From the NCBI GenBank assembly GCA_036399695.1, contig DASWMP010000146.1, positions 1 through 5,788 on the forward strand: a stretch of 5,788 nt of DNA, written 5' to 3'. The DNA is from DASVEE01 sp036399695 (lineage in GTDB: Bacteria > Acidobacteriota > Thermoanaerobaculia > Gp7-AA8). The notes under the pieces were generated by a model. That model ran no database searches. It saw only the letters and a list, made by a program, of their open reading frames with translations, and was not told the DNA's origin. Positions 1 through 5,646 of the stretch are shown in pieces (the stretch's first letter is position 1; the number at the start of each line of letters is the position of its first letter). Position numbers and translations under genes: made by a program.

Positions 1-18
1 CACTCCAAGATCGTTCCT
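1..18. repeat. Probable tail of a further palindromic element, cut by the window edge
   Basis: Bases 1-18 match 3600-3617, the end of the complete element's right arm plus its following CGTTCCT, at 16 of 18 positions. One of the two differences (C at base 3) is the base that restores perfect pairing with the left arm. The rest of the element would lie outside the window, downstream of the DUF6496 gene's stop codon. Confidence 0.5.
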
Positions 19-24
19 GTCCAG

Positions 25-438
25 CTACTTCTTCTTGGATGATTTCTTAGAAGAACTAGCCTTCTTCGAAGAACCAGCCTTCTTGGAAGTGCTGGCCTTC
101 TTGGAGGAACTGCTCTTCTTGGAGGTAGAAGCCTTCTTGGAAGAACTGGCCTTCTTAGAAGAACTAGCCTTCTTCGAAGAACTGGCCTTCTTCGAAGAAC
201 CGCTCTTCTTCGAGCCAGCCGCCTTCTTCGCCCCTCCGCTCTTCTTCGACGACGCGCTGCCCTTGGGTGGCGGCGGCACCTTGCCGCCTTCGCGTCTCGC
301 TTCTGAGAGGCCGATGGCGATGGCCTGCGTCCGGCTCGTCACCTTTTTGCCGGAGCCGCTCTTCAGCGTTCCGCGCTTGAACTTGTGCATCTCGGTTTCG
401 ACTTTGTCCTGTGCTTTGTTGCCGTACTTTGTAGCCAT
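25..438 (-). CDS. DUF6496 small basic protein with a Lys/Ser hexapeptide-repeat tail (histone H1-like)
   Basis: A 137-residue protein. Residues 1-54 match the conserved DUF6496 pattern as I know it: MATKYGNKAQ, then KVETEMHKFKRGTLKSG, then KKVTSRTQAIAIGLSEAR. The molecular function of this family is not established. Residues 61-132 form twelve hexapeptides in perfect register, each ending in KK (typically ASSSKK), and the protein ends SSKKK. Such a tail resembles the basic tails of histone H1-like and AlgP-type proteins, so nucleic-acid binding is a reasonable inference. There is no signal peptide, so it should be cytosolic. The ATG at 438 is chosen because the family motif begins there; a GTG at 474 in the same frame adds 12 residues unlike the family and overlaps the upstream VWA stop codon. 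No clear Shine-Dalgarno precedes 438. The VWA gene ends 32 bases upstream on the same strand, so co-transcription is possible. The tail uses more AGT, TCT and GCT codons than its neighbours. Confidence 0.88.
   Translation of the reverse strand: MATKYGNKAQDKVETEMHKFKRGTLKSGSGKKVTSRTQAIAIGLSEARREGGKVPPPPKGSASSKKSGGAKKAAGSKKSGSSKKASSSKKASSSKKASSSKKASTSKKSSSSKKASTSKKAGSSKKASSSKKSSKKK
43..258 (-). repeat. Twelve in-frame 18-bp tandem repeats encoding the xxxxKK tail
   Basis: This tract encodes residues 61-132 of the DUF6496 protein as twelve 18-base units. Lysines are almost all AAG, while the serine codons vary (TCT, TCC, TCG, AGT, AGC). Three units contain the perfect 12-base palindrome TTCTTCGAAGAA, at 62-73, 170-181 and 188-199, in phase with the 18-base period. 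It follows from Ser-Ser-Lys-Lys written with TCT TCG AAG AA. The protein register is perfect but the DNA units are only approximate copies, as expected for an old repeat or for selection on the protein. Such tracts commonly change in copy number by slippage. Confidence 0.85.
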
Positions 439-470
439 GCACACGTTCTTGTGCAAAGGCAAAGCCCACG

Positions 471-1496
471 TCACTCGTCGACGTACGTCGAGCGCGCGAG
501 TACGGTCGCACCGCGGCGCTTCACCGTCACGCTGATGGCGTGCGTGCCGCGCGCGATCGCGTCGGGGCGGCGCACTTCCAGCTCATAGTGGCCGGACAGC
601 GTTCGCTGCAGGCGCTCGACCGCCAGTTGCGGGAAGCGATGTGTCTTCGCGTAGAAGCCGCCGGTGTCCGCGGCCGCGGCCTGCAGGCCCACCTCGAGGC
701 TGTGGTAATCGGCGTCGCTCGTATCGAGCGAGAAGATCGTCACGCGCGCGTTTTCGAGCCGTTGTTTCGCCACCGCGTATTCGCGCGGCATCCTCACCGC
801 GCCGCCGGAAAGAGAGCCCAGGCCCCAGCCGAGGAGGATCAGCGTCTTCGGGCCGGGGATCGGCTTCAGCGCGTTGGCGACGATCGTGAGCGACGCCTCC
901 GACGAAGCCGCGTTCTTCATCTCCTGCCGGTCCAGGCGCCGCGCCAGCGACGGGTTGGCGACGAGCGGCGGGGGAGGAGGATCGTCGATCATGATCGACG
1001 CCTTCACCGCTTCGTGCACGCGATCCGGATCGCTGGTGAAGTCGAGCCGGAACTTCAGGTGCGAGTCGAACGAGAACACCGCCACGCGATCCTCCGGCTC
1101 GAACATCTCCAGCAGGTCCTTCACGTACGGCATGAACTTCATCGCGCCGCCGAGCCGCGTCGTGTGCCGGGCAAAGTCGGTCTGCACGAAGAGCACGAAG
1201 AGCCGGCCGGCCGGCGCGACGTCCCCACCGTCCCGCGGTGCCTCCTGGTGCACTTCCGCGAGCGCCCGCGCCGCCTCGGTATCGGCGATCCAGGTCACCG
1301 ACTCCACCTTCGCCGGCAGGCCGTCGATCTTCACGGTGAAATCGCCCGCGGTCAGCCCCTCGATCGGCTCACCGTTCGCGATCGTGACGCGGGCGTCGAT
1401 GAGCACCCGCTCGACCGTGACGGTTTCGCCCACCTGTGCGCCCGCCGCGGCGGTGAACAAACAGAGCAGCGCGAAAACGATTGCAAAACGGGGCAT
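471..1496 (-). CDS. Secreted VWA-like protein (VWFA-related Acidobacterial domain type) with a degenerate MIDAS
   Basis: A 341-residue protein. Residues 1-20 form a signal peptide (hydrophobic stretch IVFALLCLFTAAAG, likely cleavage after GA before QVGE), so it should be exported. Residues 25-70 carry the signature that opens this family: a V-rich strand, then ANGEPIEGLTAGDFTVKIDG. The Rossmann-like VWA region spans about 97-300, with strands RLFVLFVQ (98-105), RVAVFSFD (137-144), KTLILLGWG (217-225) and RVTIFSLDTSD (251-261). A beta-rich C-terminal segment (301-338, GHYELEV...HAISVTVKR) resembles the end of other members. Where the metal site (MIDAS) normally reads DxSxS after the first strand, this protein has QTDFARH (105-111), so metal-dependent ligand binding is doubtful. 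A proline run lies at 173-177. ATG 1496 is chosen for the signal peptide; the open frame continues upstream with no family similarity. The M64 gene is divergent across 51 bases. The ligand is unknown. Confidence 0.87.
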   Translation of the reverse strand: MPRFAIVFALLCLFTAAAGAQVGETVTVERVLIDARVTIANGEPIEGLTAGDFTVKIDGLPAKVESVTWIADTEAARALAEVHQEAPRDGGDVAPAGRLFVLFVQTDFARHTTRLGGAMKFMPYVKDLLEMFEPEDRVAVFSFDSHLKFRLDFTSDPDRVHEAVKASIMIDDPPPPPLVANPSLARRLDRQEMKNAASSEASLTIVANALKPIPGPKTLILLGWGLGSLSGGAVRMPREYAVAKQRLENARVTIFSLDTSDADYHSLEVGLQAAAADTGGFYAKTHRFPQLAVERLQRTLSGHYELEVRRPDAIARGTHAISVTVKRRGATVLARSTYVDE

Positions 1497-1517
1497 GAAG
1501 GAAGGATACGCCTGCCG

Positions 1518-1523
1518 TACAAT
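1518..1523 (+). promoter_or_regulatory. TACAAT -10-like box of the M64 peptidase gene
   Basis: TACAAT differs from TATAAT at one position and is preceded by G (GTACAAT). It ends 24 bases before the ATG. The same hexamer occurs upstream of two other genes in the window, at 24 and 11 bases from their starts, which supports a real promoter element. No recognisable -35 accompanies it. Confidence 0.5.
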
Positions 1524-1532
1524 CCGCCCCCG

Positions 1533-1538
1533 AAAGGA
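1533..1538 (+). promoter_or_regulatory. Ribosome binding site of the M64 peptidase gene
   Basis: AAAGGA lies 9 bases before the ATG at 1548. It fixes that start inside a frame that is open for another 336 codons upstream. It is the clearest Shine-Dalgarno in the window. Confidence 0.65.
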
Positions 1539-1547
1539 ATCAGTCAC

Positions 1548-2972
1548 ATGCGCCTGCGCACGCTGTTGCTCGCGACGTTCTTCGTTTTTCCGGCCCTCAC
1601 CCAACTCGAGGCCGCGACGTTCGACGAGCAGTTCCTCGACAAGACCATGCGCGTCGACTACTTCCACACGTCGACGCCGAAAGGGGACGAGATCATCGCC
1701 CTCGACCGCATCGTCTCCGATGGCCCCTGGTCCGGCAGCAGGACGCGCCTCGTCGACACGACGAACCTCGGCAAGTACCTCTTCGAGGTCGTCGACCGCA
1801 CGAACAACCAGGTCATCTACTCGCGCGGCTTCGCCTCGATCTACGGCGAATGGGAGCTGACGGCCGAGGCGAAGCAGGAGCCGGCGACGTTCCACGAATC
1901 GCTGCGCTTCCCCTGGCCGAAGCAGCCGGTGCAGGTCACGCTCAAGAAGCGCGACAACCGCAATGCCTTCCAGCAGATCTGGTCGACGGTCGTCGATCCG
2001 AAGTCCCGCTTCGTGAACCCGGCCGACCGCGAGCCGATGGGCCGCGTCTGGTCGTACCTCGACAACGGTCCGGCATCACAGAAGGTCGACCTCCTGGTCA
2101 TCGGCGAGGGCTACACGCAGGCGGAGATGCCGAAGCTGCGCAAGGACGTGGAGCGTCTCGCCGGGAAGCTGTTCGCCACCGAGCCGTTCAAGAGCCGCCG
2201 CAACGACTTCAACGTGCGCGTGCTGGAGCTGCCGTCGAAGCAGAGCGGCGTCCATCGCCCCCGCACCCGTGACGACCGCCGCACCGCCGTCAGCACCGAG
2301 TACAACATCTTCGATTCGGAGCGCTACGTCCTGACCCGCGACAACCGCTCGCTCCGCGACGCCGCCTCCGCCGCGCCGTACGACTTCCTCGAGATCCTCG
2401 TCAACGAGAAGCAGTATGGCGGCGGCGGGATCTTCAACGACCAGGCGACGTCCTCCGTCGATACCGGCTTCGCCGAGTACGTCTTCGTCCACGAGTTCGG
2501 CCACCACTTCGCCGGCCTCGGCGACGAGTACTACACCTCCGACGTCGCCTACGAGACCGGCGCCGCCGAGCATCCCGAGCCGTGGGAGCCGAACATCACC
2601 GCCAATGGCGCCGCGCCGAAGTGGGCCTCGATGGTCACGCCCGGCACGCCGCTGCCGACTCCGTGGAAGAAGGCCGAATTCGAAGCGCATCAGCGCGAGT
2701 ACCAGGCCGAGCGCCGCAAGCTCCGCGATTCCAACGTCCCGGAGACGCAGATGGACGCCCTCTTCCGCCGCGAGCAGGAGTGGGAGACGAAGTTCCTCGG
2801 CAGCGAACAGTACGCGGACCGCGTCGGCGCCTTCGAAGGGGCGGCGTACGAGGCCAGGGGCCTCTATCGCCCGCAGGCCGACTGCATCATGTTCACCCGC
2901 GACGAAGTCGGCTTCTGCCGCGTGTGCGACCGGGCCATCCAGCGCATCATCGATTTCTACGCCCGTCCGTAG
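1548..2972 (+). CDS. Secreted M64-family (IgA peptidase-like) zinc metallopeptidase
   Basis: A 474-residue protein. Residues 1-22 are a signal peptide (MRLRTLLLATFFVFPAL, likely cleavage near LEA/ATF). Residues 24 to about 150 match the beta-rich M64 N-terminal domain, and the catalytic domain follows from about 165. Its signatures are DLLVIGEGYTQAEM (181-194), then VHEFGHHFAGLGDEYY (314-329). The latter holds the zinc motif HExxH (H315, E316, H319), with D326 as a possible third ligand. The family-typical end is present: VGAFEGAAYEARGLYRPQADC (426-446) and FCRVCDRAI (456-464), with C446, C457 and C460. All key residues are intact, so it is probably active. The founding member cleaves IgA, but homologues in environmental bacteria have no proven substrate, so IgA cleavage should not be assumed here. 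A charged, probably helical stretch (about 374-416) lies between the zinc motif and the C-terminal motifs. The start is supported by the signal peptide and AAAGGA. The next gene begins 18 bases after the stop. Confidence 0.93.
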   Translation: MRLRTLLLATFFVFPALTQLEAATFDEQFLDKTMRVDYFHTSTPKGDEIIALDRIVSDGPWSGSRTRLVDTTNLGKYLFEVVDRTNNQVIYSRGFASIYGEWELTAEAKQEPATFHESLRFPWPKQPVQVTLKKRDNRNAFQQIWSTVVDPKSRFVNPADREPMGRVWSYLDNGPASQKVDLLVIGEGYTQAEMPKLRKDVERLAGKLFATEPFKSRRNDFNVRVLELPSKQSGVHRPRTRDDRRTAVSTEYNIFDSERYVLTRDNRSLRDAASAAPYDFLEILVNEKQYGGGGIFNDQATSSVDTGFAEYVFVHEFGHHFAGLGDEYYTSDVAYETGAAEHPEPWEPNITANGAAPKWASMVTPGTPLPTPWKKAEFEAHQREYQAERRKLRDSNVPETQMDALFRREQEWETKFLGSEQYADRVGAFEGAAYEARGLYRPQADCIMFTRDEVGFCRVCDRAIQRIIDFYARP

Positions 2973-2973
2973 C

Positions 2974-2979
2974 TACAAT
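2974..2979 (+). promoter_or_regulatory. TACAAT -10-like box before the 171-residue hypothetical gene
   Basis: TACAAT begins two bases after the M64 stop codon and ends 11 bases before the ATG at 2991. If it is a -10 box, transcription would start within a few bases of the ATG, giving a very short or absent leader. That fits the lack of any Shine-Dalgarno there (CGCGCGGGTC precedes the ATG). The gene could then be transcribed separately from the peptidase despite the 18-base gap. Confidence 0.45.
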
Positions 2980-2990
2980 GCGCGCGGGTC

Positions 2991-3506
2991 ATGTCCCTCA
3001 CATTCATTGCAGGCAAAGCCGCCGACGCGTACGGCGGTGAGTTCGCGCGTGCCGTCGACGCGGCACTGGCGCGCGTTTTCATTGAGCCGGCCGCGGCGCC
3101 GCTGGAGCCGTACGAATCGGAGCCTGTCGACGCGCGTGGCTGGCACCTCCTGCAGCAACGCGTCCTCCGCGAGTTCGATACCGCAGCCTTTCCGCAGTTA
3201 ACGACCGTGGAGGCCTACCAGGCCGTCTACGTGCCGGCCGACCTGCCGGCCATCGAGCTCGCGCCCATCCCGAACGCCGCCGACCCGTTGCAGATCGGCA
3301 GCCTTCCGCGCCTGCTGGAGGAGCTCCGCCGGTTCGCCGCCCACGCCCGACTCCCGACGGACGACGTGGAGCTGATGAAGCTGGTGGTGCAGTACCTGGA
3401 AGCCGAAGACCCCGACGTCGACCTGGATGTGCAGATGTACGTGCAGTTGATGCTTTCCGCACGGCAGGCGTCAGCGCGTGGCCAGGCGCTCTTCATCGTG
3501 GTTTGA
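2991..3506 (+). CDS. Hypothetical acidic protein, 171 residues
   Basis: I do not recognise a family. The protein has no signal peptide or membrane segment and appears cytosolic. It is acidic, especially at 136-148 (LEAEDPDVDLDVQ). Residues 15-31 and about 104-160 look largely helical (SLPRLLEELRRFAAHARL, VELMKLVVQYLEAE, VQMYVQLMLSARQAS), separated by a proline- and alanine-rich middle (81-100, VPADLPAIELAPIPNAADPL). The C-terminus is hydrophobic (ALFIVV). That it is a real gene is supported by its position in the non-coding gap after the peptidase, G/C-rich third codon positions like its neighbours, and an upstream TACAAT box. It follows the M64 gene by 18 bases, so the two could share a transcript, but nothing in the protein ties it to a secreted peptidase. 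A terminator-like hairpin follows 31 bases after the stop. Confidence 0.72.
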   Translation: MSLTFIAGKAADAYGGEFARAVDAALARVFIEPAAAPLEPYESEPVDARGWHLLQQRVLREFDTAAFPQLTTVEAYQAVYVPADLPAIELAPIPNAADPLQIGSLPRLLEELRRFAAHARLPTDDVELMKLVVQYLEAEDPDVDLDVQMYVQLMLSARQASARGQALFIVV

Positions 3507-3530
3507 GCTGGTACCGATACGCCGGAGGCA

Positions 3531-3610
3531 ATCTCGGAGTGCGGTGGCGAACGCCACCGCTCTTTTACAGGCGTACCAGAGCGGTGGCGTTCGCCACCGC
3601 ATTCCGAGAT
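3531..3610. repeat. Composite palindromic intergenic element, complete copy
   Basis: Two 32-base arms (3531-3562 and 3579-3610) are inverted copies with a single mismatch at 3602, separated by a 16-base spacer (3563-3578, TTTTACAGGCGTACCA). Each arm holds its own palindrome, GCGGTGGCG/CGCCACCGC around a two-base centre (3541-3560 and 3581-3600), so the element could form one long hairpin or two short ones. It fills the gap between two convergent genes, whose stops are at 3506 and 3630. A third small stem, TCCGAG (3603-3608) with CTCGGA (3616-3621), follows. A broken copy is at 5587-5646 and a probable tail of another at 1-18, so this is a dispersed repeat of the REP/BIME or MITE kind. Confidence 0.85.
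3538..3566 (+). terminator. Probable intrinsic terminator for the 171-residue hypothetical gene
   Basis: The left arm of the palindrome folds into an 8-bp GC-rich stem with a GAAC loop (3541-3560), extended by AG/CT pairs across a T-T mismatch. It runs directly into TCTTTT (3561-3566). A strong stem followed by a short U-run 31 bases after a stop codon is a plausible intrinsic terminator. On the minus strand the equivalent hairpin is followed by TCTGGTA, so it would be a poorer terminator for the flavoprotein gene unless the entire 32-bp stem acts. Confidence 0.5.
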
Positions 3611-3629
3611 CGTTCCTCGGAGCGCGCGG

Positions 3630-4553
3630 CTACACCAGCCGGCCCGGCGGCAGCAGTGATTTGTTGATCGCAATCGCCGCCACCGCCCCATCCGCGGCGG
3701 AGGTCACGGCCAGTTGCGCCCCGGCCACCAGATCGCCGGCCGCCCACACCCCCTCCACCGTCGTCTTGCGATGCTCGTCCACCACGACGTTCGGCTTCAC
3801 CGGATCCACCTCGCAGCCGAGCTGCTCGGCCAGGTCGCAGGAGCGCTTCACGCCGATGGTGAAGAAGAACGCCTGCGCCGGAACGCGCTCCCCGGTGGCC
3901 AGCACGGCGCCGCTGACCCGTTCGCCGTCGCCTTCGAAGGCCACGACCTTCTCATCCTTCACCGTGATGTTCTCCGCGAGGAGTTTGCTGTGCTGCGCTT
4001 CGTCCCATTCGCGGGGACGGCCGTGGGTGAAGATCACGACGTCGTCGGTCCACTGCAGCAGCTTGAGCGCGAGCCCTGCGACCTTCTTCCCCCAGCCGAT
4101 GACACCGATCCTCCGGTCGCGGCACTCGTAGCCGTCGCAATCGGGGCAGTGGAAAACGGAGGCGCCGTAATAGCGGTCGAGGTCTTCGATGTCGTCCGGC
4201 CGCTGATCGCGGACGCCGTACGCCAGCAGCAGACGGCGGCCGCGCGCGACGCCGGATTCCGTCGTCAGCTCGAAGACGTCGCCCACCTTTTCGGCGCGCG
4301 ACACTCTGGCATCGACGATCTCGACGCCTGCTGCTTCGGCCTCCGCACGTCCGCGCCGCAGCAACTCGCCCGGCGGGATGTCGTGCTGGCCGAGGAAGCC
4401 GTGGATGGCGCGGGAGGCGCGATTGCGCGGTTCACCGGTGTCGAGGAGCAGGACGGGACGGCGGTAGCGCCCGAGGAAGATCGCGGCCGTCAGGCCGGCA
4501 GGGCCGCCGCCGATGATGATGCAGTCGTAGGTCGATTCGAACACGCGCGACAC
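3630..4553 (-). CDS. NAD(P)/FAD-dependent oxidoreductase, thioredoxin reductase-like, with CPDC active site
   Basis: A 307-residue single-subunit flavoprotein of usual length for the family. Residues 10-39 are the FAD-binding Rossmann fold with GGGPAG (15-20) and the acidic strand end LLLDTG. The family motif HGFLGQHDIPPGELLRRGRAEA follows at 51-72. The redox pair is C136/C139 in FHCPDCDGYE (134-143), at the same place as CATC in classical thioredoxin reductases. The NAD(P) site is GVIGWGKKVAGLAL (150-163), and the second FAD motif is GVWAAGD (268-274). The classical NADPH 2'-phosphate motif HRRxxxR is not seen; the corresponding strand reads DVVIFTHGRPREWD. Cofactor preference and redox partner are therefore uncertain, and calling it TrxB would be unsafe; no thioredoxin gene is nearby. 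It should be cytosolic. The start is GTG 4553; GTG 4544 is an alternative, with TACCGT just upstream. It lies 22 bases after the CAP gene on the same strand. Confidence 0.9.
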   Translation of the reverse strand: MSRVFESTYDCIIIGGGPAGLTAAIFLGRYRRPVLLLDTGEPRNRASRAIHGFLGQHDIPPGELLRRGRAEAEAAGVEIVDARVSRAEKVGDVFELTTESGVARGRRLLLAYGVRDQRPDDIEDLDRYYGASVFHCPDCDGYECRDRRIGVIGWGKKVAGLALKLLQWTDDVVIFTHGRPREWDEAQHSKLLAENITVKDEKVVAFEGDGERVSGAVLATGERVPAQAFFFTIGVKRSCDLAEQLGCEVDPVKPNVVVDEHRKTTVEGVWAAGDLVAGAQLAVTSAADGAVAAIAINKSLLPPGRLV

Positions 4554-4575
4554 GGTAGCGCAGGTGCCGTGCCGA

Positions 4576-5532
4576 CTAGCGAGTGCCGGACCAGGTCTGG
4601 CCGCTCACCTCGATCGAGATGTTACTCGCCGCGACCGGTGCTTCTTCGCCCTGGTTGCGGACCCAGACCACGACCGTATAGACGCCGGGCCCTTCGGTAA
4701 ACGGGACGCCGAACGAGAAGCTGCCGTCCTCGGCCACGTGGAAGTCGCCGCGGCGGCCGTCGCGATACTCGTTACGGATCACGTGCAGCGTCCCGTCCTC
4801 GCGGCGGCGGAAGATGCCGCGCAGCAGCGGCAGGTAATCCTTCCGCTTCAGCGGCAGCGAGTAGTGCGAGATGGCGTTGGCCACGTGCACCGGCATCGGA
4901 TGCGGCGCCGGCTCGTAATGGACGCTGATGGCCTCGATCTTCGTCCCCGGCAGCGGCTTTCCGGCCCCGCGGACCAGGTCGCTGGCGCCGGCGCGTCGCG
5001 GCAGCGGGCGCGACCAGGAGACGTAGCGGCGCACGAACTCCTGCGCCAGCCGGAACTCACCCTTCTCCCACGCCATGCCGATGCCGACGTGCGTGGCGTG
5101 CGGATCGAGGATGGTCTTGCGATGCCCGTCGTCCGGCGGCAGCTCTTCCATCATCGCCTGTTGCGAGCGTCGCGTCATGTCGAGCAGCGCGCGCGGCGTG
5201 AAGTCGAACGGAGCCGACCAGGCCGCCGTGTTCTCGCTGACGCCATCGTTCCCGCCCGCGGCCGAGTAGCGCATGTAGGGAGAGCGGCCGTCGGTGGTGA
5301 AGTGCCCGTTGGTCTTCTCGCGAAGCTGCTTCGAGCAGTACTCGTCGGCGATGATCGAAGCCTCGAAGTCGAGCTCGACCGGCTTCAGCCCATGCGCCAC
5401 CCGGTCGCGGTTCACCAGACGCAGCAGCTCGAGCCGCAACGTGGTGCGCGTCTCATCGACTTGTCCTTCGCCCTGGGCGAAGGTAGCGCCGAAGGTCAGG
5501 AGGACAACGAGAATGGCGATGAGCGTGCGCAT
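4576..5532 (-). CDS. Secreted CAP/SCP-domain protein with a C-terminal beta domain
   Basis: A 318-residue protein. Residues 1-19 are a signal peptide (MRTLIAILVVLLTFGATFA, cleavage likely before QG), so it is exported. Residues about 30-170 form a CAP (SCP/PR-1/YkwD-like) domain, with LLRLVNRDRVAHGLKPVELD (36-55), GHF (H77), GVSENTA (E100), DDGHRKTIL (H137) and THVGIGMAW (148-155). H77, E100 and H137 fit the usual CAP cavity positions. Bacterial CAP proteins are often exported, but their biochemical activity is mostly unknown. Residues about 195-318 form a separate, probably beta-sandwich region (FHVAEDGSFSFGVPF, GVYTVVVWVRN, ASNISIEVSG). ATG 5532 is chosen because the signal peptide starts there; the frame stays open upstream to 5613, but that part runs into a repeat element. 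No Shine-Dalgarno is apparent. A TACAAT box lies 24 bases upstream. The flavoprotein gene follows after 22 bases, so the pair may be co-transcribed. Confidence 0.88.
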   Translation of the reverse strand: MRTLIAILVVLLTFGATFAQGEGQVDETRTTLRLELLRLVNRDRVAHGLKPVELDFEASIIADEYCSKQLREKTNGHFTTDGRSPYMRYSAAGGNDGVSENTAAWSAPFDFTPRALLDMTRRSQQAMMEELPPDDGHRKTILDPHATHVGIGMAWEKGEFRLAQEFVRRYVSWSRPLPRRAGASDLVRGAGKPLPGTKIEAISVHYEPAPHPMPVHVANAISHYSLPLKRKDYLPLLRGIFRRREDGTLHVIRNEYRDGRRGDFHVAEDGSFSFGVPFTEGPGVYTVVVWVRNQGEEAPVAASNISIEVSGQTWSGTR

Positions 5533-5556
5533 TTGGGGTGGATGCCTCGAAACACG

Positions 5557-5562
5557 ATTGTA
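5557..5562 (-). promoter_or_regulatory. TACAAT -10-like box of the CAP gene
   Basis: Read on the minus strand this is GTACAAT, ending 24 bases before the ATG at 5532. That is the same hexamer, preceding G and distance as at the M64 peptidase gene. No convincing -35 is visible 16-19 bases further upstream, where the sequence is AT-rich (TTACTTATCT). It lies between the start codon and the broken palindromic element. Confidence 0.5.
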
Positions 5563-5586
5563 CCGGGGAAAATTACCAGATAAGTA

Positions 5587-5646
5587 ATCTCGGAGTGCGG
5601 TGGCGAACGCCACCGCTCTGCTACACGTCTAAAAGAGCGGTGGCGT
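5587..5646 (-). repeat. Palindromic intergenic element, inverted and incomplete copy
   Basis: Bases 5587-5618 are identical to the 32-base left arm at 3531-3562. A 16-base spacer (5619-5634) and the start of the other arm, GAGCGGTGGCGT (5635-5646), follow; similarity then stops. The spacer matches the complete copy's spacer at 9 of 16 bases directly but at 12 of 16 when reverse-complemented (TTTTAGACGTGTAGCA against TTTTACAGGCGTACCA). This copy therefore lies in the opposite orientation, and its T-run-bearing side is the one that is broken. It sits 25 bases upstream of the CAP gene's -10-like box. Confidence 0.8.

Larger units (their letters stand above)
1497..1547. promoter_or_regulatory. 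Divergent intergenic region between the VWA and M64 peptidase genes
   Basis: Only 51 bases separate the two divergent start codons, so both promoters must lie here or run into the coding regions. On the plus strand a TACAAT hexamer (1518-1523) is a one-mismatch -10 box ending 24 bases before the M64 start; no good -35 is visible at the usual spacing. On the minus strand TATCCT (1508 down to 1503), close to the VWA start, is a weaker -10 candidate, and no Shine-Dalgarno precedes that gene. Shared or competing regulation is possible but not shown. Confidence 0.5.

Noticed and set aside
35..535. Plus-strand frame encoding FLEELAFFEE-type repeats opposite the DUF6496 gene
   Set aside because: It is the antisense reading of the Lys/Ser repeat tail. 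The minus-strand frame has a recognisable family domain, and this one has none.
540..1547. Long open frame on the plus strand, in frame with and upstream of the M64 gene, opposite the VWA gene
   Set aside because: Its translation is arginine-rich and without domain features, and it is the antisense of a clear VWA gene. The signal peptide and AAAGGA place the real start at 1548.
1548..2972. Naming the M64 peptidase as an IgA protease virulence factor
   Set aside because: Family membership is clear, but substrates of environmental homologues are unknown, and nothing in the window suggests a host-associated lifestyle.
3531..3610. CRISPR-like repeat-spacer-repeat
   Set aside because: There are only two arms, and they are inverted rather than direct. 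The spacer is 16 bases, with no array and no cas genes.
3714..4700. Long plus-strand frame opposite the flavoprotein gene
   Set aside because: It is a shadow frame in GC-rich DNA. The minus strand carries intact FAD, CxxC and NAD(P) motifs, and this frame has no motif.
4564..5583. Long plus-strand frame opposite the CAP gene
   Set aside because: It is rich in Arg, Ala and Val with no signal or domain, and it lies antisense to a clear secreted CAP protein.
5533..5613. 27-residue upstream extension of the CAP protein
   Set aside because: It places the signal peptide internally, crosses the TACAAT box and runs into the palindromic element.
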